Notes: generated by a model not told the origin, from the letters alone. A stretch of DNA of 64,000 nucleotides from Candidatus Magasanikiibacteriota bacterium (GCA_903893485.1 CAITMK010000012.1:1-64000); one strand, 5' to 3'; numbered from the stretch's first letter, positions 1 through 7,341 are shown. A program made the numbers and translations.

Positions 1-387
1 CGAAGTCTTTTTAAAATCTTTTAAATGGCGACGTGCCTGGCTGCTCCAAACCACTGGTTCATCCAAAAAAACTAAGCCTTCTTGGTGGGGTGTACCAAAA
101 ATATGCCAGCCGGGCAGGGGACCAGGTTCAACTGGTGTTAGCCACTCTTGAATTCTAATTTTAGCGCGGCTGGGGGCAGCGGGCGGTTCCGTGGGCGAAA
201 CAGTAAACGTTCGATGCCAGCTAATAAGCCAATTTTCAAGGATGGTAGTGGTATATCCAAAGTCACCTTCAATAATAGGGCCGGATGAATCCGTAACACT
301 GGCATACCAGTGAGTTGCGTGCAGAAACCACCGCGCACGGCCAAAAGGACAACAATCTTGAACGCGTTTAAGCCGGGAGGTATCCAT
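1..387 (-). CDS. Unknown protein, 5' part only
   Basis: Open frame on the minus strand that starts at ATG 387 and runs off the left edge, so only the first 129 codons are visible. The peptide is rich in Trp, His and Pro (for example WFLHATHWY and PLPGWHIFG) and I recognise no family. On the minus strand a TAAACT -10 (398-403) ends 11 nt before the ATG and no Shine-Dalgarno is visible, the leaderless arrangement common in this window. It is divergent from rpsF. The reading frame is supported by the start context and by the absence of stops; function unknown. Confidence 0.6.
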   Translation of the reverse strand, partial: MDTSRLKRVQDCCPFGRARWFLHATHWYASVTDSSGPIIEGDFGYTTTILENWLISWHRTFTVSPTEPPAAPSRAKIRIQEWLTPVEPGPLPGWHIFGTPHQEGLVFLDEPVVWSSQARRHLKDFKKTS

Positions 388-450
388 AGGTATGCTCAGT
401 TTAGCACAGCTGGCCCCATCTTTATACCCAATTCATGCACAATTTCGCTC

Positions 451-479
451 TTGACAGCTCCTGACGGCTCTGTTAGTAT
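451..479 (+). promoter_or_regulatory. Promoter of rpsF-ssb-rpsR
   Basis: TTGACA (451-456), 17-nt spacer, TAGTAT (474-479). Transcription should start near 486, giving an 11-nt leader without a Shine-Dalgarno before the rpsF ATG at 497. Confidence 0.75.
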
Positions 480-496
480 TGGCGTACTATCTTTTT

Positions 497-1009
497 ATGC
501 GTACTTACGAGCTAACCGCAGTATTTGCAGGCACAATCTCTGATACAGATGTTATTGAGGCTGCAGATCGCGTACAAAAAATTATTACGGACGCCGGTGC
601 TACAACTCCAGTGCAACTTGCAATGGGTAAGCACAAACTTTCGTACACTATTCAGAACAACGCTTTTGGCAATTATATTGTCTACACATTTGATTGTGAA
701 GAAGCTGCAAGCCGCACTATTCAGCAGAAATTGCGCCTTTCAAAAGACGTAATCCGCTTTGTAGTTGAAGTGCATGTGCCAGAACGCCTCAAGCGTACTC
801 CACAGATTGCTGATAATCCACTTATTAAAGCATCTCGTGAAAAGGAACGTGAAGAACGTTTTGAACGTGAAGATCGCGGCGATCGCGCCCCACGTTTGCA
901 GGAAGACAAAGTAGAAATCCAAAAAGAAGAATCCGCACCGGTTGATCTGGCTGAAATCGATAAAAAACTTGACCAACTGCTTTCAGGTGATTTAACACCT
1001 GCAGTGTAA
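497..1009 (+). CDS. rpsF: 30S ribosomal protein S6
   Basis: bS6 of the small ribosomal subunit, which binds 16S rRNA together with S18. The N-terminus MRTYELTAVF and the region up to about residue 100 match the S6 fold. After that comes a long charged tail (Arg/Glu-rich, then acidic), making 170 aa against roughly 95-130 in most bacteria. ATG 497 is chosen because the homologous sequence begins there; an upstream in-frame extension to 479 would overlap the -10 box. First gene of the classic rpsF-ssb-rpsR operon. Confidence 0.93.
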   Translation: MRTYELTAVFAGTISDTDVIEAADRVQKIITDAGATTPVQLAMGKHKLSYTIQNNAFGNYIVYTFDCEEAASRTIQQKLRLSKDVIRFVVEVHVPERLKRTPQIADNPLIKASREKEREERFEREDRGDRAPRLQEDKVEIQKEESAPVDLAEIDKKLDQLLSGDLTPAV

Positions 1010-1021
1010 TACTTAGGAGGT

Positions 1022-1468
1022 ATGAACTTAAACCGCGCGCAGATCATCGGCAACCTTACTCGTGACCCAGAGTCACGCAGTACGCCAACTGGTCAGACCG
1101 TTTGCTCTTTCAGCATCGCGACCACGTATTCTTACAAGGATGCGAATGGTCAGAAGGTTGAAAAGCCTGAATACCACAACATTGTGGCTTGGGGCAAACT
1201 CGCGGAAATCTGCACTCAGTTTTTGGCAAAAGGCCGCAAAGTGTATGCAGAAGGGCGTTTGCAGACACGCGAATGGACTTCTCAGGAAGGTCAAAAGCGT
1301 AACCGCACAGAAATCATTGCAGAAAACGTAATTCTGCTTGACCGCGCAGGCGGCGCAGCAGGCGGGCCAGCAGCTGGTGGCAACTTTAGCCGCGCTTCAG
1401 ACGAAGCAACCGCAGTACCAATGCAAAACCCAGACGACGAAATTAAGATCGAAGACATTCCTTTCTAA
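1022..1468 (+). CDS. ssb: Single-stranded DNA-binding protein
   Basis: SSB coats single-stranded DNA in replication, recombination and repair. The 148-aa protein has the OB-fold start MNLNRAQIIGNLT, a short Gly/Ala-rich linker, and the acidic interaction tail ending DIPF that recruits partner proteins. It lies between rpsF and rpsR, as in many bacteria. An AGGAGG (1015-1020) sits only 1 nt before the ATG, too close for normal ribosome binding. The start is still kept because homology begins exactly there. Confidence 0.95.
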   Translation: MNLNRAQIIGNLTRDPESRSTPTGQTVCSFSIATTYSYKDANGQKVEKPEYHNIVAWGKLAEICTQFLAKGRKVYAEGRLQTREWTSQEGQKRNRTEIIAENVILLDRAGGAAGGPAAGGNFSRASDEATAVPMQNPDDEIKIEDIPF

Positions 1469-1471
1469 ACT

Positions 1472-1738
1472 ATGGCATCACCTAAACCAAAATCAAAAGA
1501 CAATAAAGGCGCAAAACCACCAGAAAAAAAGGTGGAGAAAATGTGCTATTTCTGCGTGCAGAACCTCAATGATGTTTCACCTCGCGACACCATGACACTT
1601 CGCCGTTTCGTTTCTTCTTTCATGAAGATCGCTCCACGTCGTCGTACTGGTCTCTGTGCTGCACATCAGCGCAAAGTTTCACGCGCGATCAAGGTATCAC
1701 GTGAACTTTCACTCTTGCCTTACACGCCACAGCAGTAA
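1472..1738 (+). CDS. rpsR: 30S ribosomal protein S18
   Basis: bS18, partner of S6 on the platform of the small subunit. The 88-aa protein has a Lys-rich N-terminus, a CYFC pair (about residues 25-28) and the conserved core DTMTLRRFVS and IAPRRRTGLCAAHQRKV. It begins 3 nt after the ssb stop and ends the operon; a UUCG-capped terminator follows. Confidence 0.95.
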   Translation: MASPKPKSKDNKGAKPPEKKVEKMCYFCVQNLNDVSPRDTMTLRRFVSSFMKIAPRRRTGLCAAHQRKVSRAIKVSRELSLLPYTPQQ

Positions 1739-1756
1739 TTTGCTGGAACCAAAAAT

Positions 1757-1776
1757 GGGCCTTCGGGCCCTTTTTT
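1757..1776 (+). terminator. Terminator of rpsF-ssb-rpsR
   Basis: Five GC pairs closed by a TTCG tetraloop (1757-1770) followed by TTTTTT. The T run leads directly into the -10 box of the next gene. Confidence 0.85.
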
Positions 1777-1778
1777 GA

Positions 1779-1784
1779 TATACT
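1779..1784 (+). promoter_or_regulatory. -10 box, leaderless start of TrmB-like gene
   Basis: TATACT ends 9 nt before ATG 1793, so the transcript should begin at the start codon. No Shine-Dalgarno is present. Confidence 0.65.
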
Positions 1785-1792
1785 AATTTCAT

Positions 1793-2524
1793 ATGCGCGA
1801 TTGGAAAAATCTTTTAAAAAAAATGGGCTTCACTGAAGGTGAGGCAGCGGTTTATTTAGCGGCTTTGGAAATGGGCAGCGCCTCGGTGCAGGATATTGCA
1901 AAAAAAGCGGGTGTTTCACGTGTTACCACATACGCGGCGCTGGAACGATTGCTCGACCAGGGTTTAATGGCAACATCTAATCGCGGCAAACGCGCGCGCT
2001 TTCATGCAGAACCGCCAAAGCGCTTGGTGGAAGTTATTGGTCGCCGCGTTGCGTTAATGGATGCGGGCCTTAAAGATGTTCGCGACAGCTTGGATGAACT
2101 TTCTCTAGTGCAGGGCGGGGAAAAGCCGGTCGTTAAAGTTTTTGAAGGGCCGGAAGCGCTGCAGGTTTTGCAGGATGATATTTTGGCAAAAAAGCCAAAG
2201 AATATTGATTCATTTAGTAATATTAATGCGGTGCGGGCTTTATATACGCCAGAATCGCGTAAAGATTTTTTTGATAAGATGAAAAAAATAAAGACAAAAT
2301 CTCGCACCGTCGGAATTTTGCCAAACGACATTTTATCGAGTTCAGATGATCCAACTGTCGTTAGATTAGACTCGGGTAAAGAATTTTGGGGAGATATTAA
2401 TGTCTACGAAAATACGATTGCAATTTCTGCACTTCGGGGCAAGCAGTTTAGTGTGTTTATTGAAAGTAAAGATTTAGCTGACACAATGCGTATCTTTTTT
2501 GACGCAATTTTTAGCAAAAAATAA
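1793..2524 (+). CDS. TrmB-family transcriptional regulator
   Basis: DNA-binding protein of 243 aa. Residues 1-75 form a winged helix of the TrmB/HTH type (GFTEGEAAVYLAALEMG, then AKKAGVSRVTTYAALERL). A helical linker follows, then a C-terminal region like the sugar-sensing/PLD-like half of TrmB proteins. TrmB members elsewhere control sugar uptake and central metabolism; the target here is unknown. It is a single gene with its own leaderless promoter. The candidate minus-strand ncRNA downstream ends against its stop codon. Confidence 0.82.
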   Translation: MRDWKNLLKKMGFTEGEAAVYLAALEMGSASVQDIAKKAGVSRVTTYAALERLLDQGLMATSNRGKRARFHAEPPKRLVEVIGRRVALMDAGLKDVRDSLDELSLVQGGEKPVVKVFEGPEALQVLQDDILAKKPKNIDSFSNINAVRALYTPESRKDFFDKMKKIKTKSRTVGILPNDILSSSDDPTVVRLDSGKEFWGDINVYENTIAISALRGKQFSVFIESKDLADTMRIFFDAIFSKK

Positions 2525-2564
2525 AAACACCCACCCAACAAGACACTAACGTGTACATTGGGTG
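2517..2564 (-). terminator. Terminator of candidate ncRNA (minus)
   Basis: Read on the minus strand: CACCCAA/TTGGGTG arms (2532-2538 with 2558-2564) with an inner ACAC/GTGT pairing, followed by TTTTTATTTTTT that runs into the end of the TrmB-like gene. Confidence 0.75.
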
Positions 2565-2836
2565 AGCGCAGGGAGTCTCAAGACATGCCCTGTTTTGACG
2601 ACGTAGGCATTCGTACTGATTGCCTTCTTCGTGGACTCAAAGTGGCGTGGTTGGCCCTCTGAGAGTTAGGAGCTGTTGTACATTATGGCCTCGCGCTTTA
2701 GTTTCTCGCCGTGAACCTTGGTTTAGCCGTGAGAGCCCATGGGATCCTCCAAACAAATGGCATGTCCGGAGCTTAGCTTTTTTGCTGTATATCCGACAAC
2801 ACACCGGGGTTGCCGCCACGGTCCTTCCGCTTTGGC
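2517..2836 (-). ncRNA. Candidate structured ncRNA, about 320 nt
   Basis: A minus-strand transcription unit with a near-perfect promoter and a terminator but no convincing protein. On the RNA a GGAGG precedes a five-codon frame (MGSHG, stop). A longer frame of about 60 codons from a GTG has an Arg/Cys/Gly-rich composition unlike a real protein. I find no tmRNA, SRP, RNase P or 6S signature. It could be a regulatory RNA or a leader that has lost its gene. Confidence 0.5.
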
Positions 2837-2842
2837 CCAAAT

Positions 2843-2871
2843 AATATAGCATAAATGACACATTTTGTCAA
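2843..2871 (-). promoter_or_regulatory. Promoter of candidate ncRNA
   Basis: Minus strand: TTGACA (2871-2866), 17 nt, TATATT (2848-2843). Consensus spacing; start expected near 2836. Confidence 0.8.
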
Positions 2872-2897
2872 GGCATGGCTTATTAATGATATTTTAA

Positions 2898-2906
2898 TGT
2901 GGATAA
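2898..2906 (-). promoter_or_regulatory. Exact DnaA box between divergent promoters
   Basis: TTATCCACA on the minus strand, in the AT-rich gap 2872-2991 between the divergent ncRNA and 3298-gene promoters. Nothing else is evident in that gap. One of three exact boxes in the window. Confidence 0.5.
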
Positions 2907-2991
2907 GTTAAGATCATAAATACATAAAAACACCATATTTACAGTTAAAATAGCTAAAATTAGCCATTGGGCATAATTTGTACAGCTCCTC

Positions 2992-3020
2992 TTGACAAAA
3001 TAAAAGAATCGTGTTATTCT
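2992..3020 (+). promoter_or_regulatory. Promoter of the 3298-4096 genes
   Basis: TTGACA (2992-2997), 17 nt, TATTCT (3015-3020). Start near 3027, leaving a leader of about 270 nt. Confidence 0.85.
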
Positions 3021-3026
3021 ATTTCT

Positions 3027-3297
3027 GTTCGATGCTGAACTCTGGAACGTAGCCCAAAGCTACACCCAGATCTAGCATCGAATTTTTGTAACCTTGCGGC
3101 CACTGACTCCGTAGACGTGCTTGTCCGGGGTAAGCGCCAATCCTGAATGACTCCGGTCCCCCAGGAAAATCGCACACAGCCCGCATTTCGCTCTTAAAAT
3201 CTACGAGGTGCCTAGCATCGGCACCTCGGCCGGGGACGGGTCCTAAAAAAACCTGTCCCGAGCCGAGGGGCCAATCAACTATCCCTCTGGAGTTACC
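3027..3297 (+). promoter_or_regulatory. Structured 270-nt leader with early terminator-like hairpin
   Basis: The RNA begins with TTCGATGCT (3028-3036), which pairs with AGCATCGAA (3074-3082). Inner CTGG/CCAG and GTAGC/GCTAC pairings extend the stem, and TTTTT (3083-3087) follows. This is an attenuator-like arrangement at the very 5' end. Further down are a GAGGTGCC/GGCACCTC hairpin (about 3211-3230) and a purine-rich Shine-Dalgarno. I recognise no known riboswitch. Confidence 0.5.
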
Positions 3298-3474
3298 ATG
3301 CGTCGTAATCGTCCGTACGGATCCCTGATTCACGTGGCCAAGATTTTCACGAAAGTGAAGTCTGAGGCCGAAACCAACGAGCAGTCGGTGTCCCCGATTG
3401 TGAAGGCGCGGATTGTCCGCCGCCGTCGTGGGTTCGTGATGGACATCGCACAGCCGGCTGGCTTGCATGTCTAA
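3298..3474 (+). CDS. Small basic protein, unknown (58 aa)
   Basis: Starts at ATG 3298 behind CTGGAG at 6-8 nt spacing. The 58-aa product is Arg/Lys-rich (MRRNRPYGS at the start, KARIVRRRRGF near residue 45), suggesting a nucleic-acid-binding or ribosome-associated peptide, but no family is recognised. Codons are GC-rich at third positions, unlike rpsF or recA. First of two genes behind the long leader; the next gene follows after 37 nt with its own Shine-Dalgarno. Confidence 0.65.
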   Translation: MRRNRPYGSLIHVAKIFTKVKSEAETNEQSVSPIVKARIVRRRRGFVMDIAQPAGLHV

Positions 3475-3511
3475 TCTTTGTACAACCAGCCACAACATCT
3501 TGGAGGGAAAC

Positions 3512-4096
3512 ATGAAAATGCCACAGTACTTGCGCGATGCGCAGGCGGCTCGTCGGACAGCTGAAATAAAGTCCGGTACTCGCAGCGATGCGCGTTATGT
3601 TGGGAAGTGTATTCCCGATAAGCGCCGCGCTAAAATGCGGAAAGCTGCGCGCAACGAAATGCGCGGCGCGGATTCGAACGAATCCGGTCCTTTTTTGGAG
3701 CCATCTACCATGTGGTGGTGGCTCGAAACCAAGGAAAGACAACAACCCAGGGAGGCTACCATGGACGCTTACAAAATCGCGGGGATGCTCATGTATATTG
3801 GCGGGCTGCTGGGGGCATTTCTCCTCCTGCGGCGAATGGACCGCCGTGCGAAAGCGCGCGTGGTCCAGCCGGCATCCGCCAGGTACGCTGACTGTCGGGA
3901 TGTGTACCAACACTTTTCGGCTGAGCACCTGGAGGCGCAGTACGCAGCCATCGTCCAGATTCTTGCCTGCGAGCAAGATCTGGAAAAGATGATCCTCCTG
4001 AAGGAGGAACGGAGCGCGTTGCGGGACCTCCTGCAACAGCCGTCTGAGCTGCCACCGCCGACAGCAACACCGAACGGGCGGTACCCGGATTGTTGA
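3512..4096 (+). CDS. Unknown membrane protein, possibly two genes read in one frame
   Basis: ATG 3512 follows TGGAGGGAAAC. The 194-aa frame has a basic N-terminal part (residues 1-50, many Arg/Lys/Ala). A stretch near 3669-3690 is a perfect GGATTCG/CGAATCC hairpin followed by TTTTTT. A second strong Shine-Dalgarno (GGGAGGCTACC) lies before an in-frame ATG at 3761. From 3761 the product would be 111 aa with one membrane segment (GMLMYIGGLLGAFLLL) and a charged, helical C-terminus. Either one fused protein or two adjacent proteins in the same frame is possible; I favour an independent start at 3761. GC-rich codons; no family recognised. Confidence 0.6.
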   Translation: MKMPQYLRDAQAARRTAEIKSGTRSDARYVGKCIPDKRRAKMRKAARNEMRGADSNESGPFLEPSTMWWWLETKERQQPREATMDAYKIAGMLMYIGGLLGAFLLLRRMDRRAKARVVQPASARYADCRDVYQHFSAEHLEAQYAAIVQILACEQDLEKMILLKEERSALRDLLQQPSELPPPTATPNGRYPDC

Positions 4097-4157
4097 TGCG
4101 ACAACTAGAGCGGAAACCTGGGCGGAAACAATAACGCCACAGGGAAACCGCATCGCA

Positions 4158-4195
4158 AGCGCCTGACTGTTTTACAGCGGGCGTCTTTTATTTTA
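4158..4195 (+). terminator. Terminator after the 3512-4096 gene
   Basis: GCGCCTG/CGGGCGT arms with an inner CTGT/ACAG, then CTTTTATTTT. Wobble pairs included, the stem is about 11 bp. Confidence 0.7.
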
Positions 4196-4203
4196 AAATC
4201 TGC

Positions 4204-4209
4204 TATACT
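4204..4209 (+). promoter_or_regulatory. -10 box, leaderless start of 4219 gene
   Basis: TATACT ending 10 nt before ATG 4219; no Shine-Dalgarno. Confidence 0.65.
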
Positions 4210-4218
4210 GCGTCCACT

Positions 4219-5073
4219 ATGCAAAGCAAATCATCACATCTCGCGACGTCTTTTATTCTGTTACTTGTTTTAGGCATTGGGGTTTTGGGCGCCGTAATTT
4301 TTTACGAGCGTACGGTAATTGAACGATTTTCAAAAACGCACGATGATGATATTGCAGCACTAAAAGAACAAGCTGTTAAGTCAACGCCGGCAAATTCAAA
4401 AGTCATTGCAACGGGTAACGGACTTATTGTTACTAAAGTTAACGGACTTGGGCCAACGTACACACAATATTGTGATGGCACAGTCATGCTTGGCGATGAT
4501 AATAAAACACATTATTGTATTGGTAAAAATACATTAATTTTTAGCAACGGAATCGCAACATCAACCATTGCAACTGATATTGCAACTGACGCAGCTTCAG
4601 CACCAGAACTTGCGGATATTGTATGGCCTCCATATTCACCAGCAGGCAAGAGCAATGCATTGATTTCATATCAAACAAGTTCGTGTAATATTTCAACTGA
4701 TTTTTGTGGTGCAGGCATGGCTGAAAATTCTTATAATTTTGTTCTAAATGAGAAGGATGGAACGGTTCGTAAGATTGTAAATTTTCCAGGTACCGGAAAA
4801 GCGGTTTGGAGTATCGATGGCGTGCACGCTTTATTTATTCCAAGTACATGTGGTGGCGCGGGCTGTGGTACAAGCGAAATTATTGGTTACAATATTGAGA
4901 CTGATGCTGCAGCTGCAGTGACAAAAGAAAAAGCAGTCGGAGAAAGAGAATTTATTATGGCCGGAGAAAATGGTGATACTTGGACCTCAGTTTATTGGAT
5001 TACCGACAAAAAATTTGGCGCAACAATTGTAAAAAAAGACGGCACACAAAAAGCAATTTACGGATCACTATAA
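4219..5073 (+). CDS. Membrane-anchored exported protein, unknown
   Basis: 284 aa. One N-terminal membrane segment (about residues 10-30, FILLLVLGIGVLGAVIFY) is followed by a short helix and an extracellular domain of mostly beta-type sequence. That domain has several Cys residues (CNISTDFCGAG, CGGAGCG) that could form disulfides. No family recognised. It is a single gene with a leaderless promoter. Between its stop and epmA (5074-5151) there is only a 12-codon frame with no ribosome-binding signal, which I do not call. Confidence 0.75.
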   Translation: MQSKSSHLATSFILLLVLGIGVLGAVIFYERTVIERFSKTHDDDIAALKEQAVKSTPANSKVIATGNGLIVTKVNGLGPTYTQYCDGTVMLGDDNKTHYCIGKNTLIFSNGIATSTIATDIATDAASAPELADIVWPPYSPAGKSNALISYQTSSCNISTDFCGAGMAENSYNFVLNEKDGTVRKIVNFPGTGKAVWSIDGVHALFIPSTCGGAGCGTSEIIGYNIETDAAAAVTKEKAVGEREFIMAGENGDTWTSVYWITDKKFGATIVKKDGTQKAIYGSL

Positions 5074-5151
5074 TCACATGAAATCAAAACCAAACGCACC
5101 CCCAAAAAATAAGTAGTTCTGTTTCCAGATTATTTAATAATTATTTTTTGT

Positions 5152-6114
5152 ATGCAATGGTTAGATCTTCAAAAACGTGCTCGTTACATGCGCGCCATCC
5201 GCGAATTATTTTGGGCCGACGGATTCACCGAAGTTGATACGCCGCTTGTTGTGGCACGCCCAGGCCAAGAACCATATTTGGATCCATTTGTAACGCGTGT
5301 GGAAGACGCAGCAGGCCGCCCACACACTGGTTACTTAATTACATCGCCAGAATACGCGATGAAAAAATTATTAGCTAAAGCAGCAATTGGCGAAGCGCCA
5401 GAATTTGAAAAGATTTTTCAGTTGTCGCATGTGTTTCGTAACAATGAAGATTTTGGTGGCACGCACAATCCAGAATTCGCAATGATTGAATGGTATCGGT
5501 TGGGCGCGGACTATCACGATCTCATGAATGATGTTGAACATCTTGTGTGTTCACTCGCGGGCACGGAAACTATTACGTATCAGGGCAAACAAATTTCACT
5601 CGCGCGCCCGTGGCCGCGCATGACCGTGGATGAAGCATTCCAAAAATTTGCGGGCCGCACCGATGCGAACGAATTAGCCGACGCCGATGTTTCAGAATTT
5701 TACAAAATTTTCTTAAACGACGTAGAACCAAAACTTCGCGAACTTGCACACCCAATTTTTCTTACGGAATATCCTGCAAGCCAAGCAGCGCTTGCGCGTA
5801 AAAAATCTGACAATCCAAAAGTTGCTGAGCGCGTGGAATGTTATATCGCAGGTTTGGAAATTGCGAATGGATTTTCGGAACTTACCGACGGCGTAGAGCA
5901 GCGCACTCGATTCGTTGAAGAGCAAAAAGAGCGCGCGTCACTCGGCAAGCCGCGTATTGAACTCGATGAAGAATTTTTGACGCTTCTTCCACTCATTCCT
6001 AAAGCCGCGGGTATTTCTGTGGGCGTGGATCGTGTTATTATGTTGCTGCTCGATCGCGCTAACATTAATGATGTAATTTTTTGGCCATGTCGCGACTTAT
6101 TTGACCAAGCTTGA
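5152..6114 (+). CDS. epmA: EF-P lysine ligase (EpmA/PoxA-like)
   Basis: A paralogue of class II lysyl-tRNA synthetase that lacks the N-terminal anticodon-binding domain. At 320 aa it is the size of EpmA, not of LysS (about 500). Class II core motifs are visible: FRNNEDFGGTHNPEFAMIEWY (motif 2 region, about residues 95-118), IAGLEIANGFSELTD, and the motif 3 region GVDRVIMLLL near the C-terminus. EpmA attaches beta-lysine or lysine to a conserved lysine of EF-P, helping the ribosome through polyproline stretches. The efp gene follows after 48 nt, which strongly supports this role over a tRNA synthetase. No epmB (aminomutase) is in the window. Confidence 0.88.
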   Translation: MQWLDLQKRARYMRAIRELFWADGFTEVDTPLVVARPGQEPYLDPFVTRVEDAAGRPHTGYLITSPEYAMKKLLAKAAIGEAPEFEKIFQLSHVFRNNEDFGGTHNPEFAMIEWYRLGADYHDLMNDVEHLVCSLAGTETITYQGKQISLARPWPRMTVDEAFQKFAGRTDANELADADVSEFYKIFLNDVEPKLRELAHPIFLTEYPASQAALARKKSDNPKVAERVECYIAGLEIANGFSELTDGVEQRTRFVEEQKERASLGKPRIELDEEFLTLLPLIPKAAGISVGVDRVIMLLLDRANINDVIFWPCRDLFDQA

Positions 6115-6162
6115 CGCTAGGCAAAAATCCAGGTATTATTGCCACATCTTACGGAAATTTAT

Positions 6163-6729
6163 ATGGCATCAGTAACAGAAGTTAAAAAAGGATCAGTAAT
6201 CAAGCGCAACGGCGAATTATTTTTGGTAACGCTTTCCGAGCATATTTCACCAGGCAAGGGAACACCATTTACCCGCGCAAAAATTAAATCACTCACCACG
6301 GGCAAAGTTTTGGAAGAAACGTGGAAGGATAACGAAGTGGTTGAAATTGTTGAAGTTGGTTATAACAACATGCAGTATTTGTATACCGATGGTACATTTT
6401 ATACGTTCATGGACAACACCACTTACGAACAAGTTCAGTTGGATGCAGACACTATCGGCGACGACGCCAAATATTTGAAGGACGGTTTGGAAGTTGTGAT
6501 GTGTGTTTACAACGAACAACCTGTTGCAATGGAATTGCCACGCAAAATTTCATATAAAGTTGCAGAAGCTCCACCAGCGGTGAAGGGTGACAGCACCAGC
6601 GGCAACGTGCAAAAAGAAATTGTGTTGGAAAATGGCCTCATTGCCATGGCGCCAATTTTTATTAAGCCAGGTGAACGGGTGATTATTAATACGGATACTG
6701 GGTTGTACGTGGAACGCGATAACTCGTAA
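6163..6729 (+). CDS. efp: Translation elongation factor P
   Basis: EF-P enters the ribosomal E site and promotes peptide bonds at consecutive prolines. The 188-aa protein has the three-domain length and the modification loop SPGKGTPF, with Lys32 in the place of the E. coli Lys34 target. The central YLYTDGTFYTFMDN and the C-terminal domain GERVIINTDTGLYVER are conserved. ATG 6163 is chosen because homology begins there. Placed after epmA, its modifying enzyme, so the two probably act together. A strong terminator follows. Confidence 0.95.
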   Translation: MASVTEVKKGSVIKRNGELFLVTLSEHISPGKGTPFTRAKIKSLTTGKVLEETWKDNEVVEIVEVGYNNMQYLYTDGTFYTFMDNTTYEQVQLDADTIGDDAKYLKDGLEVVMCVYNEQPVAMELPRKISYKVAEAPPAVKGDSTSGNVQKEIVLENGLIAMAPIFIKPGERVIINTDTGLYVERDNS

Positions 6730-6738
6730 TTACAAATA

Positions 6739-6766
6739 AAATCAGCCCCCGCGGGGGCTGATTTTT
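6739..6766 (+). terminator. Terminator after efp
   Basis: AATCAGCCCCC/GGGGGCTGATT perfect stem with a 2-nt GC centre, followed by TTTTTG. Confidence 0.85.
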
Positions 6767-6779
6767 GTTTTAGCACGTA

Positions 6780-6808
6780 TTGACTCGGGAACGTTTAACT
6801 GATACATT
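6780..6808 (+). promoter_or_regulatory. Promoter of the 6837 gene
   Basis: TTGACT (6780-6785), 17 nt, TACATT (6803-6808). Confidence 0.75.
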
Positions 6809-6836
6809 GTTTTTCAACAACTTGAGGAGGGAACAG

Positions 6837-7016
6837 ATGGCATCGCAACATGAGGAAGTGGGACCGCCGCAGGGTCTGAGCCTGTCGGATTGGGTCGGTG
6901 TGGCAATCGTGTGCGGCATCTTCGTGCTGCTGGTCGACCAGGGAGTGACTTTCCTGATCTGGTGTGGGCATCAGGCGGTCGCGTGGATGAACGCACCATT
7001 TTTTCCGCCGCAGTAA
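6837..7016 (+). CDS. Small single-pass membrane protein, unknown (59 aa)
   Basis: ATG 6837 follows GAGGAGGGAACAG, a strong Shine-Dalgarno. The product has a polar N-terminus, one hydrophobic segment (about residues 19-42, WVGVAIVCGIFVLLV and TFLIW), and a Pro/Phe-rich end. GC-rich codons, own promoter, own terminator. No family recognised. Confidence 0.68.
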   Translation: MASQHEEVGPPQGLSLSDWVGVAIVCGIFVLLVDQGVTFLIWCGHQAVAWMNAPFFPPQ

Positions 7017-7039
7017 ATCGTGGCGAGTCGGTCTTGAGT

Positions 7040-7079
7040 CCGGCGTTTTGTGCAGCTTGCACAGGGCGTCGGCTTTTTT
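7040..7079 (+). terminator. Terminator of the 6837 gene
   Basis: 15-bp stem with wobble pairs (7040-7054 with 7058-7072), a 3-nt GCT loop, then TTTTTTT. Confidence 0.85.
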
Positions 7080-7081
7080 AA

Positions 7082-7130
7082 ATAAAAAACACCGACGCAC
7101 GAACAACAGGAAGGGTTGCTCGTACGTCGG
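7082..7130 (-). terminator. Terminator of candidate ncRNA (minus)
   Basis: Minus strand: CCGACGTACGAGCAAC pairs with GTTGTTCGTGCGTCGG (14 of 16 positions), followed by TGTTTTTTATTT. It faces the terminator of the 6837 gene. Confidence 0.85.
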
Positions 7131-7341
7131 CATGCACAGGATCTTATGGGGTGGACCCCACGGATTCGAAGGCGGGTTAGCGCCAACTACTTGGGAAAGA
7201 GTAATCAGGTTACCGCCTGATCTTGGACTATCTACTATTGCCCGAACTCATCCCGCAACCCCTGACCAGCAACGCGTAGCACTTACACTAGCCAGGTTTG
7301 GATCCTTGCCCGTTCGCTCGTCGCTACTTGGGATTTGTGCA
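7092..7341 (-). ncRNA. Candidate structured ncRNA, about 205 nt plus terminator
   Basis: Minus-strand unit with its own consensus promoter and terminator and no reading frame of note. The two ends are complementary (GCATGCACA at 7344-7336 with TGTGCATGC at 7138-7130), so the body closes into one domain just before the terminator. Inside are ATCAGG/CCTGAT (about 7204-7221) and GGGG-TCCA-CCCC (about 7148-7160) hairpins. A TTCGAATCC resembles a T-loop, but the flanks do not pair as a T-arm, so I do not call tmRNA. I recognise no known family. Confidence 0.6.

Noticed and set aside
2637..2830. A 60-codon GTG frame in the candidate ncRNA
   Set aside because: Weak ribosome site, Arg/Cys-rich composition and no match to any protein type; an RNA is simpler.
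2872..2991. Origin of replication at the DnaA box near 2.9 kb
   Set aside because: Only one box, no dnaA or dnaN, no box cluster; a promoter site is more likely.
5152..6114. Lysyl-tRNA synthetase
   Set aside because: The anticodon-binding domain is missing, length fits EpmA and efp follows.
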